DNA from: Aspidapion aeneum
Lineage: Eukaryota; Arthropoda; Insecta; Coleoptera; Brentidae
Direction of reading: 5' to 3'
Length of the DNA: 64,000 nt
Assembly (NCBI GenBank): GCA_963576565.1
Contig: OY755048.1
Span: 10,455,984 to 10,519,983 of the forward strand
Part shown: positions 1 to 13,289 of the stretch, in pieces
Numbering within the stretch: the first letter of the stretch is position 1
Layout: every line of letters starts with the position of its first letter
The notes under the pieces: model-generated
Database searches by the model: none
The model's input: the letters and a program-made list of their open reading frames with translations, nothing else
Told to the model about the DNA's origin: nothing
Program-made: the position numbers and the translations under genes

Positions 1-3000
1 TTAGAAAAAATTTGACAACCTAGAAAAAAGACTTAGTTACTTTAAAGAGGCCTACACTCCTACCAGCCTTATAAGGGCGGGCGGTTACCGAGACTTGCTT
101 GGTGGGCCAGTCCGACACTGTACAAAAACACACTGTACAAAAACAAACAAAGTCTTAATCTGCGGTACAAAACGAGAAAATCTATTGTAACAATTCCCAT
201 TGCCTATAAGTGTTAAAATATATATTCTTTTCTATTCGGTGCCATTAAAGGTGCAAAAGTTAATTTTTGACATGAATATCATTAAAACTTGACAAAAATA
301 ATGCCGTTTTAGTATTTTTTGTGTCAGTATTGCAATTTATGAAATATTATTAATTATATTATTAGGCTAAATGTTTTGTTGATTAAATTATTGTAATTTG
401 TATAATTTTTAAGTAAATAAATAGAAAAATTAAATTATTTGCACAGAATTTTACATTTAAAGGAAAAAGAAATTACAAACATTGCTCAGTGAAAAATCTG
501 GTCAAAAACTTTGTGACTTTCTTTCCAAACAAAAAAATACAAAAATGTAGTCCGAAATTTTATTAGTGCAAAAAAATATAAACACTTCTTAAAGAACTCT
601 GTTCTGTATAAAAAAATCTACAACTAAAGTACAGCATTAATCGTATTACTAAAAATATAAATTTTCTTAGTTAATAAACAACGCAAGAAGTATTCGAGAT
701 GTTCGCAACGGGAAAAAAATTAATTAAATAAAAATTTGAAAACTGTAATTTTGTACAGTAAAAAAATTAAAGTTAAGTAGTAAAGCACTAATTTACCTTT
801 TCATCATTCACTAACAACGTTTTCTTTCCCTGTCTTTAAATATTTGCCAATTTAAAAGCGAAAAATAAGAATGTTATTAATTGCGTCTTTATTTTAGAAG
901 ATTTTTTTAGGAAGGAAAAAAATAGTTTAATAATAAGTTTTTTATGACATAGCGGAGAAAAAATATTTTAAACGCCACGGAGCCCGAAATTATTTTGAAA
1001 CTATTTTATGCCTTTGTGTAGTTTATAAATGTTTTCATCGCACCTGAACTATATGCTTAATATAAATAAATATACATGTACTTATCTGTACATATTAAAG
1101 TGCTGATTAATATAAAAAACATCTCATATACTTTACACATTACAAAAAGCCAACCCTATCTACTAATTATGAAAAGCTCAAAGTCAGAAAACATTAATAT
1201 ACCTTTAACTAGAAATTTAATAATTTTTAGGTACAGAGTGACACAAAATACATAGAAATATTTTCGCATGTCATTTGCTAAAATAGGTCTGTTTGTTTTG
1301 CATTACTCTGTATAAGATCTGTCAGCAAATGTACAGTAACACTCAAAAATCACATTTAGGTCAAAAGTATAAAATATTTGAGTGTAATACACCCTTATTT
1401 ATAGCTTTTAACAAAAGTTTACTTAACTTCGCATAAGGGTGTTTTTACCCCCATTGCACGTCCATCAATTATATGTCAATACCCTGTAAACCACGTTCAA
1501 CATTTCAAAAAAATCTTGTCTAGTAATAAAATTAGTCTATTCTTGATGTCAACGGCAAAATTGAATTTTTATACTTTTCATACGTTTGCTCACAGATTAA
1601 CAGAGTGCTTAAATTAAATGAAAAATTTTAAGGCCAATTTTAGTTGTAATTAATAATTTTAGAAACTTTATTGTTTAATCTCAAAATTCATTGCATTCGT
1701 TTAAATAGGACAAATAAAAAAAACACCCTGTACATAAGAGAATCGTGTAGAACACATCTAACAAGCAACAAATAGCAACAAATACTTATAATGTGACTTA
1801 GCACCACCCCATCCCCCGTTTTACAGCAAGCCCGAATATCTTACTAAATCTTGCAATTCGAACTAACATAGAAACTATCTTTACTAAAAATTAATTAGCA
1901 ATCAGGCAAAAAGAGACAATTTATAAATTAAGACGTGTTTACATTGGGTCCCTTAAGAATTCTTTCAAAAACAAAATATATACTTACTGAAATTTGACGA
2001 AATTTTATTAATATTAAATAACATATATTTTTAATTTTAATAGCTTTTTAGCTATGTTTGTTTAATATTAAAAAAAAATTTATTTACAACTAATAAAATT
2101 TATTTCAGTACATATTTTTGTTAGCAAAAACATTTTCCCGAATTTCGGATTCTAAGTTACTGACTACAAGCGGTTGGTGATGTGAATATAATTTTAATGT
2201 ACGAAAATATTGGGTAAGGACCAAAATCAAAACAAATTTGCAATAAAAAATTTGCTAAATGTATAGCAAATTTATTTTAAGGTCTACCCCAGGTAATAAT
2301 ACGGAAGAAAGTTAAACAAATATTCGCAAAAGTAGCCTGCAACAACAAAACACACCCGTATCGTGTCTGTAACAATTGTGAATCAAAGTCTCAAGAAAGG
2401 GCAGCAAATAACCAAGAATAAATATATACATCATTGTTCCTATTTCATACAAAATGGGTTACCAGAAAGAGACAAAACTATTCGAGTTGTCTTATTACGC
2501 ATCCTCTACCTTGGACAGTTTTTGAGTGATATTTGATGTCCCTTTTGATGGAGTTTAAAAAGAACTACAGAGGAAGAGTGACTGGTTACTAATGGGAAAA
2601 TTTGTAGATTATGATAATTTATGAAAGGCAACTATATATAAAGTTGTCGGGCAGTGTTTAACTTGATAAAATGAGAAAAGTTGCTACCATAATATAATGA
2701 GATTCCAAGCTTAAACGTAGTAGTCACCTTATGTATACTTAAACTAAATAATTTAGAAATATTTTTTTAAAATATTTCCTAGAGCATAGTGCTTTTGAGT
2801 TTATTTACTTTATTTAAAACAAAAACAGACACAGATCTTGGTAAAGGTTAAGTCAGTCTACCAGTTTCTTGTTTGTAACTTAACTTTTCTATTTGGAAGA
2901 ATGTTTGAGAAAAGCCTATTGAGAAAAGCAAAAGTTTGTAAGTGGTTAGTTGATTTTCCTATGCATTCTGTTATCCTTAAGTCAATATAATACAATAAAA

Positions 3001-3353
3001 AATACAGCGAAAATCAGCACTTACTTACCCTTTAACGAAAAAAAAAACGTTACAGCTTAAAAATAATAACTAATTCGAATAAAAACGGAGCTAACAAAAA
3101 TGAAAACGCATTAAATATTTTTAAACTGCAACGTATAACAAAATATATTACTATATTATTCCGATTTTTTTGATTAGTGAATATTACAACCTATTTAAAA
3201 TTAAATGGACGAAACTAAGCTTCCGAAAAAAATCACAAAAATCCAAAAAAGTTTACCCACAACTGAGTATTTTGTGTAGCTACACATACATAGAGAGAAT
3301 GAGCCATATTTATTTTTGGAAACTAAATAATAAGATCAATAATTTTCAACTTT
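1..3353. other. AT-rich gap downstream of Nrg, partly its 3' UTR
   Basis: No convincing coding sequence on either strand. The part next to 3353 should be the 3' UTR of the neuronal Nrg transcript, which reads on the minus strand. Many tttatt strings (AATAAA on the minus strand) could serve as poly(A) signals, so the end cannot be fixed. A copy of the dispersed CACCCTGTA motif lies near 1725. Confidence 0.5.
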
Positions 3354-3466
3354 TTAGACATAAGTTGCCATCGCATTTGTGTTTGGACTTTGAGTAGCTG
3401 GCCCAATAGATTTCATATTACTGGGTACATACTGACCGATAAACGACCCATCTTCTGTAAAGCGAC
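3354..3466 (-). CDS. Nrg: Nrg alternative last exon, neuronal (Nrg180-like) tail
   Basis: The acceptor at 3467-3468 joins in phase to the shared exon ending at 6595. The tail reads [15 protein letters not shown] and ends in ATYV. The [13 protein letters not shown] start is the hallmark of the neuronal fly isoform, and TYV at the C-terminus fits a class I PDZ ligand. The long AT-rich stretch below 3353 would be its 3' UTR. The fly neuronal tail carries a longer low-complexity insert that is missing here, so this tail is short. Confidence 0.93.
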
Positions 3467-6400
3467 CTAAAAAAAAGAAACGAATTCGATTATTTTAACA
3501 GAATAAAATAAAATAAATAATGTAGACAGAGGTAGAAAACCCGCTTTACCAGATATTATCTTTGCTGTATTGGCCCCGCCTTTACAGATAACAGTCAGTT
3601 TTGAAATAATTTGTTGCTTGGAATCGTGGAATACGAATTTCTATGGTGGAGATCTGGCATATGGTGCAGAACCCCTGCACCCCTTTAAGTTTCATTTTTT
3701 CAAAAAATAAAAACTTGGTTTAGTTTTAAAAATCCACTATTTTTCAGCATTTTGGAACATAACGTGACCATCTGCCCCGCATAGGGAACTCAGCAACTCC
3801 CAAATTACGTCTAAAAACATGATTTAAGAAAAAATCGTCAAAAACACCTTTCAGAAATGGATGCTGATAAAATTGGCGCATTCAAAAGTACAGGAGAGCT
3901 TTCATTTGGTCTATCACCTATCTCTATTGTCCCAAAAATAACACACCCTGTAGGGGGTCAAATTAGGGGTAGTTTTTAAATGTATAGCGATTTTTTTAAT
4001 TACTCAAAAACCTCAAGTAATTAGTCTTGTAGAGATTAAAACTGTCTACAAAAAATATATAAATTAGGTTTCTAGTTTAAATTTGTAGCAGTCCAGCACA
4101 GCTTCAATTTGTGACTTTATTAAAATCTATGTTTTTGTTATATAGACACAGATTCCTGGACAAGCAAAATGAGATACATCAAAGTTGGTTATGACATTTT
4201 TTATATACCATCAAATTTCCAATCGATTGATGTATGACACAGTTGCATAGCTATATTAGCATGACTAAGAGCGGCACTTATACTTTTTTTTTGCAGCAGT
4301 TTTTGCATGACCACAGCATCTGAGGCCTAAACGAATAGGTGCGTCTTATAGCCCGATCAATTGCCGTTCAAACGATGTGCTTAGAAGCTATGTAGATATA
4401 TAAGTATAGCTGTCTTTGCTGACGCTGACGGCCGATCGTTTGAGGACATTCTGGTTGGACACTGATCATTTGGGCAAAGACCTTTTGGGTGCTTTCAATT
4501 TGATCGCCGATCATTTAGACGATGATCATTTGGGCCCTGAACATTTGGGCAATAGCCGTAAGCAACAAAAAATAATAATGCCTTGACTCCTGCTCCTACC
4601 ACTGAGGCGATGACCATTTGGGCGCTGAAGGTTGCCAATAATCGCCGCAAACAGCAAAAAATAATAATGCATTGACACCCACTTCTATTGCGAAGATTGT
4701 TTGGGCGCTTGTCATTTTGGTGTGGTTAAGAACACTAGCGTTTAGACGCAGACAGCTACAAATTCAAACTAGAAAGCTAATTTGTATAGTTTTTTGTAGG
4801 CAGTTTCAATCTCTATAAGTTTTTTGAAAAAACTTATTGTTTATGAGAAAACAAACACCAAATTAAAGACTATAAAGAACAGAATGTGTCAGATGTCAGC
4901 TCCCCCCTAGACTGCCAACCTCTCAAAAATCAGACTGAATATTTATAACTCACACGTTCACACAAAAAAAATAAACATGTAATCAGAATAATACCTACCA
5001 GCCATCAACCTTTACCAAATATAGCCATGTAACATTTCAATATTTACATAAATATTTTATCAGGAAACATATTATTTTTTATTATTTATGTTAGTCATGC
5101 TCTGTATATAGGAGTAATTAATCATTGTTAATAAAAATCCCAAACACCACAATGGTTAGTAGAACAGTGCAGACACTTAAAAAAATTAGACTCGATACGA
5201 GTTATTGGGGTGAAATGGATTTTAGAGGTGGATAATGGTTTTTACGGTTTTTAGCAAAACTAGATCACCTATCCAAAAAAATTAAATTCAAAAGTAATAA
5301 GTAATAAAAAGGTTTACCACTTTTGTATAAATTATTTTATTTGATAACCTAAGATTTTCCGAGAAAAATCAAAAGAGCCGGTTTTGATCTTCAATATTTT
5401 TTTTGTTTTTCGCGAAATTTGGTAAAAACTTGCCATGTTATGTCCTCACACGTTGTTTTTACATCAAAATATTAATTTTTACATTTTTGTTTATTAAAAA
5501 CTTCATTCAAATCAGGCCCCAATTTCCTGGAAGTAGATGATGTGAAAAAAATAAGCATTACGATGAGGAAATGTGCAGTTTAAAAAGATACAAAAAATAT
5601 AATTAAAATCAATATTCATCCGCCTGTGCTATTCTTGATTTTTACCGTGTTACTTCTTCGTATTTCCTGAAAAATATTTCTATCGCGCTGTTTATTATTT
5701 TTTTCCAGAACTTGGTATTTTCAGATAAACATGTGGCCTCTTTAAGTTTAAAATCAAAATAAAATATAAGTAATTATTTTGATTTAAAAAAATTAAAACG
5801 TTTTATGCACATCAAAAAATAAAGATAAAAATTAAAAACGAAAAAACCGTTTTTTTCTTTCTCTGAATATTTCGGCTTATGTAAAAAAATTGTTTTGTAT
5901 TTAGCTTTTTTTGATAAAAGATCTAGTTTTGCTGAAACACGTGAAAAAAATGGTACCACCCGTAAAAGTTCACCCATTTCACCCTAATAACTGGGATCGA
6001 GTCTAATTAATTTTTTCTCTTGGCTGCAATGTATTTCTTTCTTTTCCAATTTACCTTTTTAACAGGTATCTGCACTGGTCTATAGAGACTACAAAACGAA
6101 AACTTGAACAAAAAAAAATCTTACACATTAAACTAATGTGGCAAAGCCTTGCGACGTGGTTTCACCCTGACCCTTCTTTCGGCCATATTGCCCAATAAAT
6201 GAGCCATCTTCGTTCATCCCTTCTGTTAAAATTAAAAAAAAGCAAATAAACAAAAGACGAAACACAACATAATAATAAAGGAGGCTCTTATTAGCTTAGA
6301 TTAGAATTAATTCTAGCCAAAATACTGAAGACCTAGATCTAGGTTTATTTCTGACTTTAAGATAAAACTGCTTTTAATCTGAGTTAACAAGAAGCCGTCT

Positions 6401-9400
6401 TTTTATATAACGAAAATTGAAAAATTTAACGACGAACACACACAAAATTAAAGCTAAAAAAAAAGATAGTAAAAATATGAATATGATTGAGAATTACAAA
6501 AGTGATCTGTTCTATACTTATGTCATATTTTATACCTTTGCTGTACCTTTTCAAGTACAAAAAAGAGCATTTGTTAAGGATTTGAATAAGTTACCTGTGT
6601 CACCATCTCCATATTCTGCCATTGAGTCCGTATCACTTTCGGGCCCAACTTTCTCGCTACTCATTGAGGCTCTTCCGTGAGATTTGTTATCCAACCTAAA
6701 AAGCAAAACACCCTGTCCAAATTGGTTTTGTAACAAAATAAAGTCAAAATTAATTAACAGACTAGTGCAGATACATTTTAAAAAGACTCGATCCGAATTA
6801 TTAGGGTAAAATGAGGTGAACTATAGAAGTGGAATCGGTTTTTCATGGTTTCCAACGAAACTAAACCACCTATTGAAAAAAGTTAAATATAAAAGTAAAA
6901 ACTATTTCTTTACCTAAAATTTTTCGAGAAAAATTGAAATTTTTTTTTCCAAAAAGTATCTGCACTGGTAATATGTTTAATATGTTAAATCTTGAGGGTT
7001 ATCTCTGATAAAAACTGAAAAATTATGTTCGATGATAATTCAAAATAGTTAAAACTTACGGTTGAGAATACTCGTGAAATCCTCCTTCTTCTGGATAGTC
7101 ATGTCTACCGTTAGCTTGTTCTCGTTCATGAACGGCATACTTGCCACCTCTGTTCCTCTTAATAATGCATACGATAATCAGTACCAAAAGCAAGAAAACT
7201 ATAGCTAACATCATACCAATAAACCAACCAGCAGTAGCAACGGGTTGCTTCGTTACAGTAACCCCATCGTTTGTGTAGACTTCTTGAGGCTCACTGTCTG
7301 TTTGGTAGTCTCCTAAAAATGTCAAAATTCCACGTTGATGTTCCTACCTGAGTTAAGCATAGTAAAAGAGTAAAAAATTTAAGAAATTCTTGCTTCTAAT
7401 AATTCTGGAGAAATTAAATAAGTAGAAAATGTTCATAACTCTCACCAATAATCAAAATATGATGTATAAATTACAATATGGTGAACTAGTAAGAATAAAA
7501 TATGTAGCACAAATGACTACATACCATCAACAGATACAACAACAAAATCATAAACTTCTGCGGGCTCTAAACCAAAAACTTCTTCGGTGTCATTAACTTT
7601 TTGAGGTTGAGTCGTCAAATATTGTGTTTCTCCCCTCTTCCTGTACTTAACATAGAAGTGAGAGCCAGACTTTCCATCTTCGTTTGGCAGCCAAGTTACT
7701 TTTACAGACGGTTTGTCGTAGTTCTTATTTAACTGCCACCTAAAATAATTTGTGAATTTGCAAACCTTTTTATAGCTACGCAATAATAACCAATATAATT
7801 TTATCAAATTAACAGAAGCTCACCAGAATTTGGGTTTGGATGGTTTATGATATCCCTGTGATCTAGTCTCTCGTTCAATGAAATATCTCTTGGATTCACC
7901 AGCTTTGGTTGTAGCACTGATGTAAATGCGATATTTTGTACCAGGTTTAAGTCCAGCAAGTTTTGATCTAGTTAAATTGGGATCACTAATTTGAGGTGCC
8001 CTTGGAATCGGGTTTCCAACTTTTATATTGTTTTCAATACTTTGGACCTCCGCAAAATAAATGTTGTAACCTGTCAGATTACCATTTGGTCTCTCTGGTT
8101 TTTCCCACTTGAGCAAGAAAGCTGAGGAACCAAGAGGTATAGCTTCTAGATAATCCATCTCACCGGGTACCCCTTCAGGAGTATGAAAGCTTAATGTGTC
8201 ACTTGGAGGTCCATTGTATTTTCCATTAAATACGTATACTTGTGCGTAGTTCTTAGTGTTTGGTATCAAAGTCGTAACCAAAGCTTTGGTTCCAGTTCCC
8301 TGAATCTGGATTTCGTTGGGAATTTGAGACTCGTCGCTCCATGTGCGCAGTTTATAACCTTTAAAGTGGCCATTAATCGATGTCAACGGAACTGGATTCC
8401 AAGTAAGTATTGCATGAGTGGCATCTTGTAAATCCAACACAGTAAAGTTTTGAGGAGCTTGGGTTGGTGGACTTTCTCCTGAGAAGCCAATAACTTCTTG
8501 AGCAGCCACATTGGCGACACCTTCATCGTTTTGAGCTTCAACTTTTATTCTGTATTGTTTAAATGATTCCTGACCTTCAACAACATATCGTCCGACTTTC
8601 CAATCAGTTATTTCGACAGTAGTATATTGCTGGCCAGTGTTTTCTCTTTTGTAGGACACCCGGTATTTAAAGCCAGGGGCATTGTGCTCAATCTGCGGCA
8701 TCGGGGTCCAGGAAATTACAAGATTGTCAGGTCTATCACCTTCTCCGACTACATTATCTGGATTCTTATGTGGCACATCAGGAGCTGTTGAACATACTTC
8801 TGAGTGGGGAGAGGGCAGTGATTTTCCAATTTTGTTAACCGCTATCACACGGAATGTGTAGTTTGCCCAGGGACTCATAGGAACTAAAAGTAACGAATTT
8901 AATTAAGTTAAACATATTTTATACCTTCAAATGATAATTTAGTAAAATACTTACCAGTATATGTGGTATCACTAGATGGCACGCTCTCATAAGCATTTTC
9001 CCAAGAGTCTGGGGTAAAACTTGTATTGTACTGTATGATGTAGTATAGAATTGGAGCTCTGTTATCACCTTTGGGTGTCCAGTGAATTGTAGCGTCTTTT
9101 GGTTTGCACTCAACAGATATATCTCCTAAAAAGTTATTGTTTTAGTACCTAAAGTATATGCTAGATTTAAATGTATATTTTCTTAAAACAGTAAAAATTC
9201 CCATGCCACAAATATCAACAAATAATTTTCTAAAATTACCTGGAGGATTTGGTATATCTTGCACAATAAGCTGTGCAGAAGCCGAAGCTTCGTCCAGTTC
9301 TGTTTGAGCTTTGCAAGTGTAAGTGCCGGAATCTAACTCAATAGTTTTCGTAATTGTCAAGGAAAAATCTGATGACTTGACAAAACGAGCTTCATCTTCA

Positions 9401-11979
9401 AAATCTATTGGTTGTCCGTTTTTAAGCCATTGAATATCTAGATCAAGAGATTCGTCGGAAACAGCATTACAGCGGAATGTAGCCGAGGTTCCAGACTCAA
9501 CTTCGTAATCTTCTGGGCCATCTGTAATATACGTATGCGTTTTGACATCTAAAATGGCGCTGGCATTTGCAGATCCTAATTTATTCTCTGCGTGACACGT
9601 GTAGTTTCCTTTATCCTCGAATTGGACATTGGTGATTTGCAGATCTCCAGTTTCAATAACTTTAAACCTTCCACCCGTAAGCTCTCTATTATTATGAATC
9701 CATTTAATATTTGGTTTGGGAGCTCCAACAACTTTACATGTCATATTAATAGTTTGATCGTCGACAGCGCTAGTATCTCTAGGAGCTTCGACAATTTCTG
9801 GAGACAAAGCAATAACGTTAACGTAAACATCTTTGTAAACGTATCCAATATTGTTAGTAGCATTACAGCCATAATTGCCAGTATCGTTTTTCGTAAGGCG
9901 TTCGATTATTATTTTATTTTTGTAAACTTTTCGTCTCGGATTCAAGGGGGCTTCAGAAATGGGTTTTCCATTGTGAATCCATTTGATTTCTGGTTCAGGT
10001 ACACCTGCCGCTTCACAGTGAAATTCTGCAATTTCATCTTCAGCTGCATTAACTACTTGAGGTTCTACTTTAAAATAAGGAACTGCTAAAACTTGTAATG
10101 TAATGGAATAGGATTTGGAATCTCCAACGCCATTGGTTACTTCACATGTATACTGCCCTTCATCCTCAAAATCAACTGCTTTTATTATCAACGATTTTCC
10201 ATAATTTCCTTGAGTTATTCGGTCGGACGATTGAAGCTTTTTATTTTTCTTGTACCAAACAGTTTGTGGCAGAGGGCTAAAAAAATATCGATTAGTGTGA
10301 CGCAAGGCTTTAAAACGGCCTTTTTATGGATACATATAAACTTTTATTATTGCAATAAATGCAGAGATCGATATGGAGAGTTAAAAATATACAAAATACT
10401 TACGTTCCTCCAAAAATACAAAACAATTCCGCTCGTTTTCCCCTGTATGCAACTTCATTTTTTCTTGTTACATATTGCAGTACTGGCTCATGTTTGAACT
10501 GTGAAGCTGAGGCTCCAGTAGAAACAACATTTAACAGTACTCTGTTACCAACTTTATACTCGAATTTGGTAGGAGAAGTAGCAGCGCAGGCGTACATAAA
10601 ATCAGTAGTACTGTCTTCTTTGGTCAAATTTGAGAAAAACAGGTTCCCTTCAGGATCTAAAGTGATTCTTGAGCTGTTTATGGTCTTAAAAGCTCCATTT
10701 GTATACAAATATATCCAATGGACAATCGGTTTGGGCCAACCATCAGGAGCTTCACATGTTAGATTGTAAGGTTGCCCTTCATCGCCTTTTAGAGCCAAAG
10801 GCTGTGAGTTTTTAAAAGAATTTAGCTCCGCTTTTCTCATAAATACTGAATTGGAAATGGCAGTGCCGTACTGATTCTCGGCGAAGCATTGATACTGACC
10901 AATATCGACCTCTGAAGGATGTGCTATGGATAAAGTACCTCTACCAGTTTGTTGTGAGATTCGATCGTCGTAACTTTGCCATTCAAATTTTTTGCCGTTC
11001 TTAATCCAGTAATACCTAAAAAAATTAAAGTAGTAGGACGAACCATTACAACGATTTAAATTTATTATTTTAAAACATATATTGAAGAATCGAAACATTC
11101 AATGTACAGACGGTTTCACAAATAACGTTTTTAGGGATACAAATTTTAATTTTTTTAAAAATGTCTATGACTTAACCGTAAAGCAGTAGCTGAACATAGT
11201 TTTTTAACCAGTTTTTCAAAATGTTGTGCTAATTTAGTTTGGTAATGTCCCCTGAAGATGTAAGTTTCTGCGTACGAAACATATCCGGACTATTTGTTTA
11301 AAACAAATTAAAGATTAGTGGAGGAAGACAATAACCTGTTTGATTTCCTATACAAATTTTAGCCCACCCATCCTTTTTTTTTACTATTTTACTGTGCGAG
11401 CAAACATTTTCTAGTTTTCCGTCATTGTAATTTTAAAGTGATTTGGGTTACTAATCAGGTCGAAGCCCTCCCTTCCGAATGAATCAACTATTTTATTTAC
11501 AAAAGTACCCCTCTTTTTAGATAGATAGGTAACAACTTATAAAAAATGGTCAATGAAAGTGCGCCAGCTCTACGGAAATTTTTGCGAAATCATTGGTGAA
11601 AGCGGCTGAATTTTCTTTGTCTAGTGCCTAAAACTCATAGGCACTTAAAATAACAACATACTTAGGAGCAGGTTCTCCTTCAGCTTCGCATTCTATGTAA
11701 AACGGTTTATCATTATCTCCATTTTGCTCAACTTGAAATAGAACTTCATCTGTGGGCGGCTGTTTGACAATTAGTGGGGGCGAAGGAACTGTTTAAAATA
11801 AGAAATAAAATTAATTAAAATAAGAAAGAATCTCATAGAAAGTAACATTAGAAAATTAAAAAGATTTTTGGAAAAATATTTATTAAATAAAATAATCAAA
11901 ATTACTTGCCTTCCCTGGCAATGCAGCCAGTAATGTAAATAGTAAGTATAAAAAATAGACAGCCTAGGATGGACCTCAT
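3354..11979 (-). CDS. Nrg: Neuroglian, L1-family cell adhesion molecule (10 coding exons, two alternative 3' ends)
   Basis: Single-pass cell-surface adhesion protein of neurons and epithelia whose tail binds ankyrin. Coding exons from 5' to 3': 11979-11910, 11788-11662, 11015-10404, 10276-9240, 9125-8955, 8883-7824, 7739-7525, 7312-7060, 6695-6595, then either 3466-3354 (neuronal type, 1252 aa) or 6219-6128 (epithelial type, 1245 aa). All phases join in frame. Residues 1-22 are a signal peptide, followed by six Ig domains (to about 610), five FnIII domains (about 615-1100), a membrane segment (about 1127-1149) and a cytoplasmic tail with the FIGQY ankyrin-binding motif. The domain order, the [11 protein letters not shown] block and the [15 protein letters not shown] tail match insect neuroglian. 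Intron 1 needs a GC donor (AAG|GCAAGT at 11910/11909). A further splice acceptor at 12009-12010 gives 29 bases of 5' UTR, so an untranslated exon lies upstream; I did not find it. Two introns near the 3' end carry related MITEs. Confidence 0.96.
3467..5164. repeat. Nrg last intron: foldback element and degenerate GATCATTTGGGC minisatellite
   Basis: Roughly 4004-4098 and 4750-4838 are imperfect inverted copies (both contain a ctacaaattnaaactag-type core), so 3990-4845 forms a foldback unit. Inside it, about 4440-4720, the motif gatcatttgggc recurs at least five times with changes. A longer unit, cagcaaaaaataataatgc, appears twice (about 4561 and 4655). A CACCCTGTA motif lies at about 3947. No coding sequence seen. 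Confidence 0.6.
5165..6080. repeat. Foldback MITE, CCAGTGCAGATACC family, copy 1 (Nrg intron)
   Basis: Starts CAGTGCAGACAC and ends GGTATCTGCACTGGTC. The inner arms also pair: gactcgatacgagttattgg near 5190 matches, inverted, ctaataactgggatcgagtc near 5985. About 915 bases with no coding potential. Target duplication not clear. Two more copies lie at 6762 and 45074. Confidence 0.8.
6128..6219 (-). CDS. Nrg: Nrg alternative last exon, epithelial (Nrg167-like) tail
   Basis: The acceptor AG at 6220-6221 joins the shared donor at 6594 to give [19 protein letters not shown], the signature of the broadly expressed isoform. It continues to the C-terminus FATLV before TAA at 6130-6128. Use of this exon skips the neuronal exon 2.7 kb downstream, so the two ends are alternatives of one transcript unit. 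It lies between two MITEs of one family (5165-6080 and 6762-6968). Confidence 0.92.
6762..6968. repeat. Short MITE, CCAGTGCAGATACC family, copy 2 (Nrg intron)
   Basis: Begins CTAGTGCAGATAC and ends GTATCTGCACTGG. It shares the inner agactcgatccgaattatt block with copies 1 and 3 but is only about 207 bases, so it looks like an internally deleted version. Confidence 0.75.
11225..11340. repeat. Retroelement-end-like block 1 (GAAGATG ... CGAAAC)
   Basis: Has cctgaagatgtaagtttc, tacgaaacatatcc and gattagtggaggaagaca in this order, matching the arrangement of a block at 17170-17255 in RUNDC1. The GTTTC/GAAAC pair can form a small hairpin. It lies in the Nrg intron between coding exons 2 and 3. Family not identified. 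Confidence 0.5.
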
Positions 11980-12783
11980 TTTGATGTTTTTGTGCCTAAT
12001 GATGCACCCTAAAAAAATTTAAAAAAAGCTATTTAGAAAGGAAAGGGAAAGAAGGGAAGGAAATAGAATGGTAATAACAAGGCGTTTGGCTATGCTATAG
12101 GCATACTTTGAAAGTTACCGTCTGAGGATCTTTTCAAGAAGCTAACGTATATACATAGAAAAAAAATATTTGCTAAAAATAATCAATACATATAAATGTA
12201 TAGTGAATATACAACTAGGGTTTGAAGGTATTTTCAGGAGAGATAATAAAAAACAAGCCACCTTTTGCAACATTTAAATTTAGTTAAACTCGAAAAACCA
12301 TATCTTGATACATTAAGCCGTTTTCAAGCTACTTTCTGTTTATGAATATTTCTTTTTTGTATACGTTACTTTTTTATAGCCTAAATTTTATCTGTCACAA
12401 TTAGTTTTTAAAACATTACCTTCTATTTTTTATCAAATTACACTACATTTTTTTCGATTTTTAAAATCAGTCAACCTATAATTTTTTAATTTTATATTAA
12501 TTTATTATTCTTGATCAATATTCTAACTTGCGGTTTTAAATATTTTTGACTAAAAAAATTAAATTAGAAAATTCAAACAAAAGATATTTTTGAAAGATGT
12601 ATAATAAAATAGTATAAAAATAAAATATTAAGCTTGAATCGTCATTTTAAAGGAAATTTTACGCTGATTTTAAAATTTAAACAAAAAGAACTACATTTAA
12701 TAAAACTTGTAATATCTGGAAAACTAAAAGTGACAATGAAATTCGGTTTCACAGGTGTTTTATTTATTTAAAAAAATATAGAG

Positions 12784-13289
12784 TCGACTTTTTTGCCAGG
12801 GGGACACTTTTTGGCTTGGGTTGGTGGACTTGAAATTTTTGTAGCACGCACCTCCTTCAAGGGGTAAACTTTGCCGCTATATTTTGAATGGGGAAAGTGG
12901 GTCGAGTGATACCTTGTTTTAAAGGTCTCTTAAATCTCTTTACAACGGTGTAAAAATTTCTCGATTCGTTCTAGAGATATTTCCTTCAATATTTTCCAAT
13001 GTATCATGGAACAACAACATAAAAATTAAATAAGAAAAATATTTTAAAAAATAATGAGAAATATGAAATAAAAATGATTTTTTAATTTTTTTCTTAGAAA
13101 GTACATAAAAAACGTTCTTATTGCTCTAGGGTAACTAGGTATGATCGAAGGCAAATGCCTCAAAATATAATCGATAGATTTTCGAAATTTTTACACAGTT
13201 TAAAGGTAAAGTTTACCCCATGAAGGGCGGGGCGGGGTGCTATAAAAAATTTAATATAGCCAAAAACTCACCTATCAAACAAAATCGAC
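12784..13289. repeat. Foldback element with about 90-base imperfect inverted arms
   Basis: Left arm begins tcgacttttttgcc, right arm ends aaaacaaaatcgacg-like sequence; blocks ttttggct and ggggtaaacttt recur inverted in the same order. No coding sequence. Confidence 0.6.

Noticed and set aside
9592..10089. Plus-strand open frame of 165 aa
   Set aside because: It is the antisense shadow of the long Nrg Ig-domain exon.
11904..11908. GTAATT donor after the Nrg signal-peptide exon
   Set aside because: Joining there to 11788 puts a stop codon within exon 2.
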